A DNA stretch of 64,000 nt from Nannocystis sp. Its GTDB lineage: Bacteria; Myxococcota_A; Polyangia; Nannocystales; Nannocystaceae. This document shows, piece after piece, positions 33,776 through 44,178 of the stretch. The stretch covers positions 115,175 to 179,174 of the forward strand of contig NZ_JADJNN010000020.1 in NCBI RefSeq assembly GCF_016714285.1, in the 5' to 3' direction. The position numbers and the translations under genes were made by a program. The first letter of the stretch is position 1. Every line of letters starts with the position of its first letter. A model generated the notes under the pieces. It saw only the letters and a list, made by a program, of their open reading frames with translations. It did no database searches and was not told the origin of the DNA.

Positions 33776-35776
33776 TCAGCCGCTCAGGCGGCTGACGAAC
33801 GCGAAGTCGACCTTGCGCCGCTGCAAGCTGGCGTCGATCGCCTCGACCATCAGCTTGTCGCCGATCGTCAACGCGTGCCCCGAGCGCTTGCCGACCAGCC
33901 GCACGCCGTTGTCCTCGAGCTCATAGAGCTCGCCCCGCTCGCGCTCCAGCGCCCCCTGGCGGATCATCCCGTCGACGAAGGGCCGGTCGAGCAGGATGTA
34001 GATCCCCGCCGATCCGAAGCCCGTGATCGTCGCCTCGAAGCGATCGCCGAGACGGTCGCGCATGTACGCCGCGGCGAACAGCGCCTTGCTGTCGCGCTCC
34101 GCGTCGGCCGTCGCCCGCTCGCGCAGGCTGCTGCGCGCCGCCTGGGCCTGGCTCGCCTCCAGCTCCGGCATCGCCGGCACCGGCTCGGGCCCCGCCTGCC
34201 CGCCGCTGCGCTTGAGATAGGCCTTGAGCACCCGGTGCGCCACCAGATCCGGGTAGCGGCGGATCGGCGACGTGAAGTGCACATACGCCGCGCTCGCCAG
34301 CGCGAAGTGCCCGCAATTGTCGGTGCTGTACGCCGCCTGCGCCATGGCCCGCAGCATGAACATGTGCAGCGCCTGCCCGCGCGCGTGCGACTCCGCCAGG
34401 CTCAGGAACTTCTGCACGCCGAGCGGGGTCCGCAGCTTCTCCGGGTCGACCTTCAGCCCCAGCGTCTCGGCCGCGCTCGCTAGCAGCTGCAACTTGTCGG
34501 CGTCCGGCAGGTCGTGCACGCGAAACACCATCGGCAGCTTGTGCGCCACCGCGATCGCCCCGTTGGCCTCGTTGGCCGCCAGCATCAGCTCCTCGATCAG
34601 GTTGTAGGCCTGCGCCACCGACGCCGACGCCCGCGACGGCACGATGTCGCGGATCCGGCTCGGGTCGTCCTGGTCGAGCACGATCTTCGTCTCCGGCAGG
34701 TTCAGCTCGACCGCCCCACGACGCAGCCGCATCGCCCGCAGCCGGTCCGCGGCGCGGCGCAGCAGCCGGATGCGATCGATCTCCACCGGCGTCAGCTTGC
34801 CCGCGCCCTCGAGCTCCGCCGCGACCTGCTCGTAGCTCAGCCGCCGCTGGCTGTGGATCACCGCCGCCCGCAGCTTGACCTCGCGGGTCTCGCCTTCGGG
34901 GTCAATGCGCATGCTGATCACCATCGCCAGTCGATCCTCGTCCGGCACCAGCGAACACATGTGCGAGCTGAGCGCGTGCGGCAGCATCGGGATCGCCCGG
35001 TCCGGCAGGTACGCCGAGAAGCAGCGCAGCGCCGCCTCGTCGTCGATCGCCGTGCCCTCGCGGACGTAGTGCGACACGTCGGCGACCGCCACGTGCACCC
35101 GCATGTCCGCGGGGCGCAGATCCTCGCCGAGCAGCTCGACGCACACCGCGTCGTCGAAGTCGCGGGCGTCGACCGGGTCGATCGTCATGAACGGCAGCCC
35201 GCGCAGGTCATCGCGCCCCGCCAGATCCGCGGGCTGCACCGCCTGCGGCACCCCCTGCGCCTCGGCCAACACCGCGTCCGGGAACTCCGGGTTGATCCCT
35301 CGCTCGAGCAAGATCTTCATCTGCTCGGTCGCCAGCGTGTCGGGCGGGCCGAGCACCTTCTCGATCTTCACCAGCAGCGCGTCACGTGGCTCGCTCGGGT
35401 AATGCGTGATCGTCGCGACGACCACCATCCCCTCCGGCGGCCCAGACCCCGGCGCGACCAGCTCGGGCCGCCACAGCACCCGCGGGTCGTCCGGCTCGAG
35501 CACCCAGGTGCGCCCGTACAGCCGCGGAACCCCCGTGAGCCGGGTCCGGCCGCGCCGCACCAGCTCCACGATCTCCCCCTCGAAGCCCTTGTCCGACGGC
35601 CACGAACGGACCGTCACCTCGTCGCCGTCGAGCGCGACGCCGAGGCGCCCGCGCGGGATGTAAACACTCTCACTGCCGTCGAGCGGCTCCGCGAACGCGA
35701 AGCCCGCAGGGTTCACCAGTAACTTGGCAACGGTCGGGCCATCGCCCCCGCTGCGCGTCTTGTTCTCTCGCTTCAC
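33776..35776 (-). CDS. rnr: Ribonuclease R family 3'-5' exoribonuclease
   Basis: About 666 residues from GTG 35776 (the frame is open to a TTG at 35830 that abuts the upstream stop). It has N-terminal cold-shock-like OB domains (LLVNPAGFAFAEPLDGSESVYIP) and an RNB catalytic domain with the Asp cluster in IDPVDARDFDDAVCVE. ADVSHYVREGTAIDDEA, LPHALSSHMCSLVPDEDRLAM and the HFTSPIRRYPDLVAHRVLK block are all diagnostic. The C-terminal S1 domain (AYMRDRLGDRFEATITGFGS) ends at the stop, without the long basic tail of enterobacterial RNase R. It degrades structured RNA in the cytoplasm. It lies 1 to 55 bp downstream of the beta-propeller gene on the same strand. Confidence 0.93.
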   Translation of the reverse strand: MKRENKTRSGGDGPTVAKLLVNPAGFAFAEPLDGSESVYIPRGRLGVALDGDEVTVRSWPSDKGFEGEIVELVRRGRTRLTGVPRLYGRTWVLEPDDPRVLWRPELVAPGSGPPEGMVVVATITHYPSEPRDALLVKIEKVLGPPDTLATEQMKILLERGINPEFPDAVLAEAQGVPQAVQPADLAGRDDLRGLPFMTIDPVDARDFDDAVCVELLGEDLRPADMRVHVAVADVSHYVREGTAIDDEAALRCFSAYLPDRAIPMLPHALSSHMCSLVPDEDRLAMVISMRIDPEGETREVKLRAAVIHSQRRLSYEQVAAELEGAGKLTPVEIDRIRLLRRAADRLRAMRLRRGAVELNLPETKIVLDQDDPSRIRDIVPSRASASVAQAYNLIEELMLAANEANGAIAVAHKLPMVFRVHDLPDADKLQLLASAAETLGLKVDPEKLRTPLGVQKFLSLAESHARGQALHMFMLRAMAQAAYSTDNCGHFALASAAYVHFTSPIRRYPDLVAHRVLKAYLKRSGGQAGPEPVPAMPELEASQAQAARSSLRERATADAERDSKALFAAAYMRDRLGDRFEATITGFGSAGIYILLDRPFVDGMIRQGALERERGELYELEDNGVRLVGKRSGHALTIGDKLMVEAIDASLQRRKVDFAFVSRLSG

Positions 35777-35830
35777 GGGGCCCACCTTGCCCACGCTCGC
35801 GCGCCCGCGCAAACGGGCAAACGCACGCAA

Positions 35831-37123
35831 TCACTTGAGCGCTCGCAGGTGCCCGTCGTCGCAGCCGACCACCAGCACGCCGCCATCAGTGATCCCCACC
35901 GACGAGTCGATGTCACCCGGCAGCTCGAGGCTCCACAGCACGCGCCCCTTCGGCGACACCGCGTACAGGTGATCGTCCTGGCTGCCGACGTAGATCGTCC
36001 CAGCCGCGTCCAGCACCGGCGACGCGGCGATGCGCCCGCCCGTCGGCAGCACCCACTTCACGTCGCCGTTGCTCGCCAGCGCGTAGAGATTGCCGTCGAA
36101 CGATCCGACGTACACGGCCCCGCTCGCCGCCACCGCCGCCGCGCTGCGGATGTCCTTCTGCGCCACGAAGCTCCAGCGCAGGCTCCCGTCGCTGCGCAGC
36201 GCATACAGTCGGCCGTCGTCCGCGCCGATGTAGAGATTGCCGTCCTCGCCCATCGCCGGCCCACCATCGACGTCGGCCCGCACGTTGTAGGTCCACCGCA
36301 GCGTCCCGTCGCCTGACCGAAGGGACAGGATGAGCCCGTCCTGCCCGCCGACGTACACGTTGCCGTCACCGGCCACCAGCGGCGCCCCGAACACGTGCTT
36401 GGCCTTCAGCTCCGGATCGGCCGGGTAGTGCCAGCGGATCTTCCCGTCGCGCCCGACCCGGTAGACCCCGTCTGCCCCGAGGTACAGGTCACCGTCGGCC
36501 GCGATCGTCGGCCCGCCGTCGGCGTCGCAGCGGGCGCCCTCCGGCCCCGGCGCCCGCGACTCGCCGCAGTTGCCGACCTTCAACCCCCACGCGACCTGCT
36601 TCGTCGCGAGGTCGATCGCGTAGAGCGTATCGTCGTCCCCGCCGACATAGGCCCGTCCATCCGCCGCCGCAGCCGTCGCCCAGACCATCCCCCCGAGGTT
36701 CATGTCCAGCACGACCTGACCCGCCCGCGTGCCCTCGACCACCACCCCGACGAAGCGGCCCGCGTGCGTCCCGACCAGCGCCAGCAGTTCCCCGCCCACC
36801 GTGACCAGCGTGGGCGAGGCGAACACGACCGCCCCGAGGTCCAGGTCCCACACGATCCGCGGCTGGCCTTCGGGACCGGTCCCAAGGGCCTGGTACGGAC
36901 GTCCCGGACCTCCGCGGCTCCACAGGCTGGTCCCCACCACCGTCGCGGACGCCGGCGTGGTCGACGCGACGGCCGGCCGCGGCGCCACACAGGCCCCCGC
37001 CTCGCAGATCCGGTCACCCTTGCAGTCGGTGTCGCGGCGGCAACCCGACACCTCCCCCGGCGCCTCCGTCTCCGGACAACCCAGCAACAGGGCCGCACCG
37101 AAGACCGCCGAAAACACCGCCAA
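35831..37123 (-). CDS. PQQ-type beta-propeller lipoprotein
   Basis: About 430 residues. The start was set at TTG 37123, which follows a GGAGAG and gives a short lipoprotein signal (AVFSAVFGAALLLGC, Cys16); the frame is open to 37198. After a Cys-rich segment (CRRDTDCKGDRICEAGAC) come at least seven repeats of the pattern YVGGDDDTLYAIDLATKQVAW / NLYALASNGDVKW. This is the PQQ_2/beta-propeller repeat also seen in BamB, without clear PQQ-binding residues. Probably an outer-membrane structural or assembly protein; a catalytic role is not supported. A palindrome copy (36312-36329) lies within a blade loop. Confidence 0.85.
   Translation of the reverse strand: MAVFSAVFGAALLLGCPETEAPGEVSGCRRDTDCKGDRICEAGACVAPRPAVASTTPASATVVGTSLWSRGGPGRPYQALGTGPEGQPRIVWDLDLGAVVFASPTLVTVGGELLALVGTHAGRFVGVVVEGTRAGQVVLDMNLGGMVWATAAAADGRAYVGGDDDTLYAIDLATKQVAWGLKVGNCGESRAPGPEGARCDADGGPTIAADGDLYLGADGVYRVGRDGKIRWHYPADPELKAKHVFGAPLVAGDGNVYVGGQDGLILSLRSGDGTLRWTYNVRADVDGGPAMGEDGNLYIGADDGRLYALRSDGSLRWSFVAQKDIRSAAAVAASGAVYVGSFDGNLYALASNGDVKWVLPTGGRIAASPVLDAAGTIYVGSQDDHLYAVSPKGRVLWSLELPGDIDSSVGITDGGVLVVGCDDGHLRALK
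36312..36329. repeat. Palindrome copy in the beta-propeller gene
   Basis: CCTGACCGAAGGGACAGG, in frame, encoding LSLRSG in a blade-to-blade loop on the minus strand. Confidence 0.7.
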
Positions 37124-37234
37124 TTCTCGCTCTCCTGCCTGTTTCCTGGACAAATGGCTCCATTCCTTCACGGCCACGGCCGGCGCATCCGCACGCAACT
37201 CAGCCGCGAAAAAGGGCTTGCAATTTATTTGCCT

Positions 37235-37281
37235 ATTATCCCTATCCAGGCTTTGACATCAATAATTGTAGGTGGTAGGGG
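37235..37281. promoter_or_regulatory. Overlapping divergent sigma-70-like promoters in an AT-rich gap
   Basis: The stretch 37205-37282 is strikingly AT-rich for this genome. Minus strand: TTGATG (complement 37257-37262), 16 nt, GATAAT (complement 37235-37240), facing the beta-propeller gene. Plus strand: TTGACA (37253-37258), 17 nt, TAGGGG, facing the AblB-like gene. The minus -10 is good, the plus -10 poor. The two -35 boxes overlap, so the promoters may compete. Confidence 0.5.
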
Positions 37282-37307
37282 TAAAAGCCGTAGCCTCAGG
37301 AGTGCAC

Positions 37308-38213
37308 ATGTCCAGTCAACCAGCCGCTCGACTCCTCGGCGGCGATGATCCAGTCGAAGAGATCTACTACCGCAAGGGTGACATCGACTTCTGCTTCCTC
37401 CTCAATCGGAGGCACCACAACCTGCGGGTCTTCGACTATCGGGTCGGGAACTACCAGCAAAAGCGCGACTTCTTCGACAGGATCGCGCGAGCCGAGGGCC
37501 TTCGCAAGGTCTTTACCGTGGTCGAGAAGCAGGACAGCAAGTCCTGGCGCAGCGTCGGCTTCTCCCGCGAGGGCGCCATTCCGGGCTATTTCCGCACCGC
37601 CGACGCCTACATCATGAGCCGGGTCTACACCGACGAGGGCGAGCCCATCCAGGGCGGCGCCCCCAAGCTCACCGTGCCGCCCCTCCCCACCGGCAAAGAG
37701 CCCAAGGAGAAGGACCTCAAGCACACCTCCAAGCCCCGCGGCCTCACCTTCGAGGTCGTCAGCGACATCCCGCGATTGCAGGAGATGACCCGCGAGTTCG
37801 GCGGCAGCGGCCTCTACGCCCCGTTCCGCCGCGGCGTCTTCAACCCCGACATCGCCGTGTTCGCCAAGCTCAACAAGCGCGACTACTGGGTCGGCGCCGA
37901 GACCGATAGCTCCTTCGGTCACGCCAAGATCGACATGATCACCCCACCCCTCAAGGACATCGAGATCCCCGTCCTCGAGTTCTGCGTGAAGACCCTGCTC
38001 GACGAGCTCATCAAGGTCGACACCGCCAGCGTGTTCGCCCTGTGCGCCGCCGACTGGACCCTCAGCAACCAGATCTACGGTGAGCTCGGCTTCAAGGTCA
38101 CGGCCCGCCTGACGGACCATATCACCCGCGAAGACGAGTTCATCGGCGCCCAGCTGTGGCACCGTCGCCTGGTCCACCTGCCGACGCCCAAGCTGTCGAG
38201 CATCCTCGTATAG
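37308..38213 (+). CDS. AblB-like N-acetyltransferase (beta-lysine acetyltransferase family)
   Basis: A 301-residue product starting MSSQPAARLLGGDDPVEEIY. The first half resembles beta-lysine N6-acetyltransferase AblB, which makes the osmolyte N-acetyl-beta-lysine. Characteristic is the segment GFSREGAIPGYFRTADAYIMSRVY (GFxxEGxIPGxFxxxDAYxMS). The second half is a separate, possibly GNAT-like domain (FEVVSDIPRLQEMTREFGGSGLYAPF ... NQIYGELGFKVTARLTD). No lysine 2,3-aminomutase (AblA) is adjacent, so the substrate is open. AGG (37298-37300) precedes the ATG. It has its own AT-rich promoter region. Confidence 0.6.
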   Translation: MSSQPAARLLGGDDPVEEIYYRKGDIDFCFLLNRRHHNLRVFDYRVGNYQQKRDFFDRIARAEGLRKVFTVVEKQDSKSWRSVGFSREGAIPGYFRTADAYIMSRVYTDEGEPIQGGAPKLTVPPLPTGKEPKEKDLKHTSKPRGLTFEVVSDIPRLQEMTREFGGSGLYAPFRRGVFNPDIAVFAKLNKRDYWVGAETDSSFGHAKIDMITPPLKDIEIPVLEFCVKTLLDELIKVDTASVFALCAADWTLSNQIYGELGFKVTARLTDHITREDEFIGAQLWHRRLVHLPTPKLSSILV

Positions 38214-38401
38214 CCTCCGGCCGCTGTCGGTCCCCTCAAGTGACAGTCGGGCGCATCGCCCGGCTGTTTCGCGTTGATGCGTCGGCCACGAGCACGTGGG
38301 CCCTTGACGCATCCCTCGAGGGCTTTATCTTCCCGCCCGGCCGCCCCCTCGGGACGCGCCGCCCCCGACGTATTGCCCCGACACGCCCAGAAGGTGCCCA
38401 C

Positions 38402-40298
<1,897 letters not shown>

Positions 40299-40317
40299 AG
40301 CCCAGCCGCTGTCCCAC

Positions 40318-40362
40318 CACGAGCCGCCGTGTCCACCAGACCCGGCGGCTCGTGCTGCTTTT
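40318..40362 (+). terminator. Intrinsic terminator after htpG
   Basis: Perfect 12-bp stem CACGAGCCGCCG / CGGCGGCTCGTG with a 13-nt loop, followed by CTGCTTTT; 20 bp after the htpG stop. Confidence 0.9.
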
Positions 40363-40455
40363 AACTCCCACCGCTCACCCGGGCCCCGCGCGATACCGCG
40401 ACTTCACCCCACCGCGGACCCCACGCGCGCGCTCTCGCCGTATCCTGCGATCGCC

Positions 40456-41803
40456 GTGCCTCGCCTCGCCCCCGCAGTGCTCACCCTCGCGATCCTCGTC
40501 ACCGCAGGCACCGCCCGCGCCGCCCCGATCGAGTTCGTCGAGCAGCGCCGACTTCACGATCTTCAACGACGTCGACGGCACCATCGAACACGCCAACTGG
40601 TTCAACCGCGAGCCCTTCTACGAAGCCTACTACCCGCTCGAGGCGGGCTTCCTGAAGGTCCACGCCGACGACAGCCAGTTCATCGTCGTCTACACCACCT
40701 TCAAGCTGGTCAAGGGCGTCGGCGCCTTCTACCAGTCGCTCGCCAACGACGTCGCCGGCATCGGCTACAAGCAGGCCGCCGCCATCGACCCGATCATCCC
40801 GGACGAGTTCTTCGACGACACCCCGAACAGCCAGTTCCAGGGCATGTTGCACATGAACGACTGGCACAACTTCCTCCTGCCCGGCGACCAGGGCCTCAAC
40901 GACACCTGGATCTCGCTCGTGTTCGGCCAGGAGCTCGGCCACGCCTGGCTCTCCTTTGTCCTCGCCGACCTCGGCGATGGCCCCAGCGACCTCATGCTCG
41001 GCCGCGCCAAGGCCACTGGAACTTCTACATGCACACCAGACGGCTCCCCCGTCGAGGGCCACCGCTGGGCCGACAACGGCGATGGCAGCTTCACCGCCGC
41101 CCAGCTCAAGAGCTTTCAGTTCAGCGACCTCGACCTCTACCTCATGGGCCTCATGCCCCCGACGAGGTCGAGCCCTGGTTCGTCATCGAGGACCCGCACG
41201 ACTGCATCGACTCCGCCCTCCCCGACATGGAATGCGCCCCGGTCGACGGCTTCTCCTTCAAGGCCGACCAGTACCGCGTCCAGGGCACCCGCCGCGACAT
41301 CACGATCAGGACGTCATCGGCGCGGGGCCAGCGCCTGCCCGCCTACCCCGACGCCCCAGCGAGTTCGACCTCTCCTTCATCCTGATCAAGCGCGCCGACG
41401 AGGGCCTGTGCGACCAGGAGCTCGCGGCCATGGACGCGATCGTCGAACGGTCGATCGAGATGTGGGTCGGCCAGACCCGCGACCGCGCCACCATCGTCAA
41501 TCGCACCCACGTCGACGACCCGCAGGACCCCGGCCCGGCCTGCCCGGAACCACCCGAGTCCACCGGCACCGGCACCGGCACCAGCACCGGCACTGACACC
41601 AGCGCCACCAGCAGCGACCCGAGACACCCACCACCGGCGGCGGCGATCCACCCGACAGTGACAGCACCAGCGGCAGCGCCAGCAATGGCGACACCGGCGC
41701 GCAGCAGGGCGAGTCCGGCTGCGGCTGCGCGCAGCAGCCCGCCCCCGCCCCCTGGCTGCTCACCGCCTTGGTCCCGCTGCTCCTGCCCCGCCGTCGCTCG
41801 TGA
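40456..41803 (+). CDS. Secreted metalloprotease-like protein with MYXO-CTERM tail (frameshifted)
   Basis: The start is GTG 40456 with signal peptide PRLAPAVLTLAILVTAGTARA; TATCCT lies 9 nt upstream. Joining frames gives SADFTIFNDVDGTIEHANWF, then FGQELGHAWLSFVLADLGDG (position and context of a zinc-protease HExxH, but with Gln for the first His), GHWNFYMHTDGSPVEGHRW, FSDLDLYLMGLM, DEVEPWFVIEDPHDCID and SEFDLSFILIKRADEGLCDQ. A Thr/Gly/Asp linker follows, with a tail GCGCAQQPAPAPWLLTALVP and LLLPRRRS: a Cys motif, hydrophobic helix and Arg cluster as in MYXO-CTERM sorting signals. Shifts lie near 40545, 41022, 41040, 41163, 41308 and 41625. The family is often annotated only as hypothetical in myxobacteria. 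Confidence 0.75.
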
Positions 41804-41825
41804 CAGCGCCGCCGTCGCTCCAGCC

Positions 41826-42117
41826 TCAGGCCGGCGCGAGCGCGGCGACCGGGCTCATGCGCAGCGCCGCCGCGACCGGCCAGGCCCCGACGCGGGCCGC
41901 CCGGCGCGCCGCAAAGGTCGCCAGCAGCTTCCGAGCTCATCCGATCGGGCGTGAACACGGTGCCCGCATACGCAAAGCCGATATCCTCGTAGTCGTCCTC
42001 TGGCTCCGCGTGGCACAGATATCCGCGCCGATCGAGCCACAGCGTGCGATAGCCGCGGTACTGGGCGAGCTCTTCGACGAGACGGACGACCTGGGGCTCG
42101 AGCGACACGACCTGCAT
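41826..42117 (-). CDS. Small protein beginning MQVVSLEPQVVRLVEELAQY (frameshifted)
   Basis: The deduced product of about 97 residues reads MQVVSLEPQVVRLVEELAQY, then TLWLDRRGYLCHAEPEDDYE and AYAGTVFTPDR. After one shift near 41935 it continues LLATFAARRAARVGAWPVAA to a TGA at 41826. No family was recognised. It lies about 50 bp downstream of the BtuF-like gene on the same strand; a TTG/GTG start further upstream is possible. Confidence 0.4.
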
Positions 42118-42167
42118 GCCCAAGCCTTGGCACACCGCGATCGGCGACACAAAAATTCGGCGCAAGT

Positions 42168-42923
42168 TCAGGCGAGCCCGGCGATCGCCCGCGCCATGAC
42201 GCGCGCCGCCGTCAGCATCCGCGGCCCCGGTCGCCCCGAGAAGCGCTCGTCGAGGCGATACACCCGCCCGCCCGCGCCGCCGCCAATGCCTCGAGCCCGG
42301 CCCGCAGAGATGAGGTTGTCCGGGTCCAGCTTCGCCTCCGCGACCCCGCACCACGACACGAAGCACAGCTCCGGGTCCGCGCGCAGGAGCTCCTCCGGCG
42401 TGACCTCCACGCTCGCCCCCGGCCGCTCGCCAAACACATTGATCCCACCCGCCAGGGCGATGAGCTCGTTGCTGTAGCACGCAGCCCCGGGCTGAACATC
42501 GGCCGCAGCCACCACTCGAGGTACCCCGCCGCCGTCGTACTGGCCTCACGCAAGCAGGGCCCGCGCTCGCCCGCCATCTCCTCACATACCCGCGCCGCCG
42601 CCCCCGCCAGCCCCAGATCGTCGCCGACCTGCCGCAGCTCGGCCATCACGTCGGCCAGCGAGCGCGGCGCAAGCACCCGCTGCGGCACCCCGCGCACCCG
42701 CAGCCCGGTGACCACCCGCTCCATCCCCGGCACGCTCAGCGAGCTGATCGCCAGCGCCGGCGCGATCGCAGCCACACGATCGAGGTCAGGCCCGAGGTCA
42801 GGCCCGAGGCGCTCCGGCTGCTCGACCTCCGGCGGCCAGTCCGACGAGGTCCTCGCACGCCACCACCCGATCAAAAGGCCCCGAGCGCCCCGACGATCTC
42901 CGCATTCGAGGACACAGGGTCAC
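42168..42923 (-). CDS. BtuF-like periplasmic cobalamin-binding protein (frameshifted)
   Basis: Joining frames gives FRVVTLCPSNAEIVGALGAF, then DRVVACED, PPEVEQPERLGPDLGPDLDR, MAELRQVGDDLGLAGAA, GYLEWWLRPMFSPG, CYSNELIALAGGINVFGE and ADPELCFVSWCGV. This is the order of BtuF/TroA-like substrate-binding proteins of cobalamin uptake (SATEI/SNAEI start, Trp-rich WxEW...PxF, NxLIxxAGG). No signal peptide was found, which is usual for soluble cobalamin-binding homologues. Shifts lie near 42490, 42865 and 42890. The GTG start at 42923 is a guess. No transporter gene is adjacent. Confidence 0.7.
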
Positions 42924-42959
42924 GACCCGAAACGCCGGTCTCGGCGGCGGATCCGACAG

Positions 42960-43268
42960 CTCTCCCACACCAAAGGCACCACCCGCGATCGTTCGCCCGG
43001 CCGTCCCGCAGGTCAGCACCCGCCCGCCGCGCGCCGCCAGCCACGCCTTCGCCGCGAAGATCAGGTCGTCATCCACGGCCCCACATCGACCACCTGCCGT
43101 CAGCGAGAAGCAGGCCCGCAATGACCCACCACCAGCCCGCGGCCGCGGCTCAAGCCCTGAACCGCCGGCTCCCCGCCTCCCGGCCGGCACTTCCGCCAGC
43201 CGTAGCGCGACGAGCGACCCGTCTCCCACTGCTGCTCCGGGCTTCTCCACCGCCCGACCCTCGCACAC
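42960..43268 (-). CDS. Unidentified gene upstream of the BtuF-like gene
   Basis: The frame contains VDDDLIFAAKAWLAARGGRV and LTCGTAGRTIAGGAFGVGEL, which look like a Rossmann-type strand-helix unit, preceded by a less convincing N-terminal region. At least one frameshift is likely, and the stop was not located. I do not recognise the family. Same strand as the BtuF-like gene, probably co-transcribed. Confidence 0.3.
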
Positions 43269-43309
43269 GCGCTGCAGGCCCGTGACCTGAACAAATCACC
43301 AGATCTTCG

Positions 43310-43391
43310 GATCCGGACGATCCGACTTCGGCAAGGCCGGTGCCGGATCCGGCAACAAATTAGCCGGAAATGCGCCGCTCGATCCGACTTC
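43310..43391. repeat. GGATCCGG palindromes and CGATCCGACTTC direct repeat
   Basis: GGATCCGG (43310), the perfect 12-bp palindrome GCCGGATCCGGC (43342-43353), and two copies of CGATCCGACTTC (43318 and 43380) lie 60-140 bp before the HTH gene. The arrangement suggests operator sites of that small regulator. Confidence 0.45.
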
Positions 43392-43450
43392 CGCTACGTT
43401 CGCGGCGGCCGTCCCGGCCGATCACCGCCCACCTGACGAGGAAGCCTCCA

Positions 43451-43627
43451 GTGGAGATCTCCATCAAAGACGCCGCCGGAGCTGCTCGGCAGAGCGAGCG
43501 AACTGTCCGCCATATGGCCCAGACGGGCCGCCTGCCCGCCCGCCGCATCGGCTCGCGCTGGCTCATCAATCAAGACGACCTCATCGCCCGCAAGGCCGCC
43601 GGTGTCGGCAACGAGCAGCGACGATGA
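43451..43627 (+). CDS. Small HTH DNA-binding protein (excisionase/MerR-like HTH_17)
   Basis: A 58-residue product from GTG 43451 (MEISIKDAAGAARQSERTVRHMAQ...). It is a winged helix-turn-helix of the excisionase type: turn at RQSERTVRHMAQTGRLPARRIGSRWLI, then NQDDLIARK. The frame extends upstream to 43370 but without similarity. No integrase or phage gene is nearby, so a chromosomal regulator is more likely than a mobile-element excisionase. Confidence 0.65.
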   Translation: MEISIKDAAGAARQSERTVRHMAQTGRLPARRIGSRWLINQDDLIARKAAGVGNEQRR

Positions 43628-43685
43628 CCGCGACATCGACGACACGGCCGACGCCTGACCCTCGCGGCCGGAACTCGACGATGAC

Positions 43686-44178
43686 ATGAATGATGACGAG
43701 TCCCCGCGCAGGCCGTCACGCCAGCACGTCACCGTGAATTTCTCGCACGCCCTCCCGCGCCGGCGTGGCCTCCTCGGTCCGCGCAGGCTCGACAGCTTCC
43801 ACATCGCCACCGATGTCCTCGCCGAGCTCGGCGAGCTCCGCCGCACGGTCAAGGACGCCCCGCTGCTGCGCGACGCCGAGACCCACCTGCGCGAGTTCCT
43901 GCAGCTCTTGGCGGACGGCTGCCACGCCGACCTGCACACCCGCCGCGACCGCTTCCGTGGAGGCCCAGTCACGCGCCTGCGCCGCGCTGACCGACCTCAT
44001 CCACTTCAACGTCAAGCAGGCCGAGCCCGACCCCGGCCCGCTCGGCGAGCGCCTCGAGCGCGGAGCTGATCGGCTCGCTGCGCGTGCTCCTCGGCGAGAC
44101 CCAGCGCCACCTCAGCGTGCGCGGCCGGGTCCACCCGCCGCCAGGATCATCCCCTCGCTCATACCGCCGGCCATCTTG
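43686..44178 (+). CDS. Unknown helical protein (frameshifted)
   Basis: Starts MNDDESPRRPSRQHVTVNFS and continues DVLAELGELRRTVKDAPLLR and ETHLREFLQLLADGCHADLH. After shifts near 43960 and 44055 it reads SRACAALTDLIHFNVKQAEP and ELIGSLRVLLGETQRHLSVR. The deduced product is helical and has no recognised family. Its 3' end overlaps the 3' end of the convergent metG, so one of the two stops is probably misplaced by errors. It may be co-transcribed with the small HTH gene 58 bp upstream. Confidence 0.45.

Noticed and set aside
43451..43627. An integrative element suggested by the excisionase-like HTH
   Set aside because: No integrase, tRNA attachment site or flanking direct repeats of suitable kind were found.
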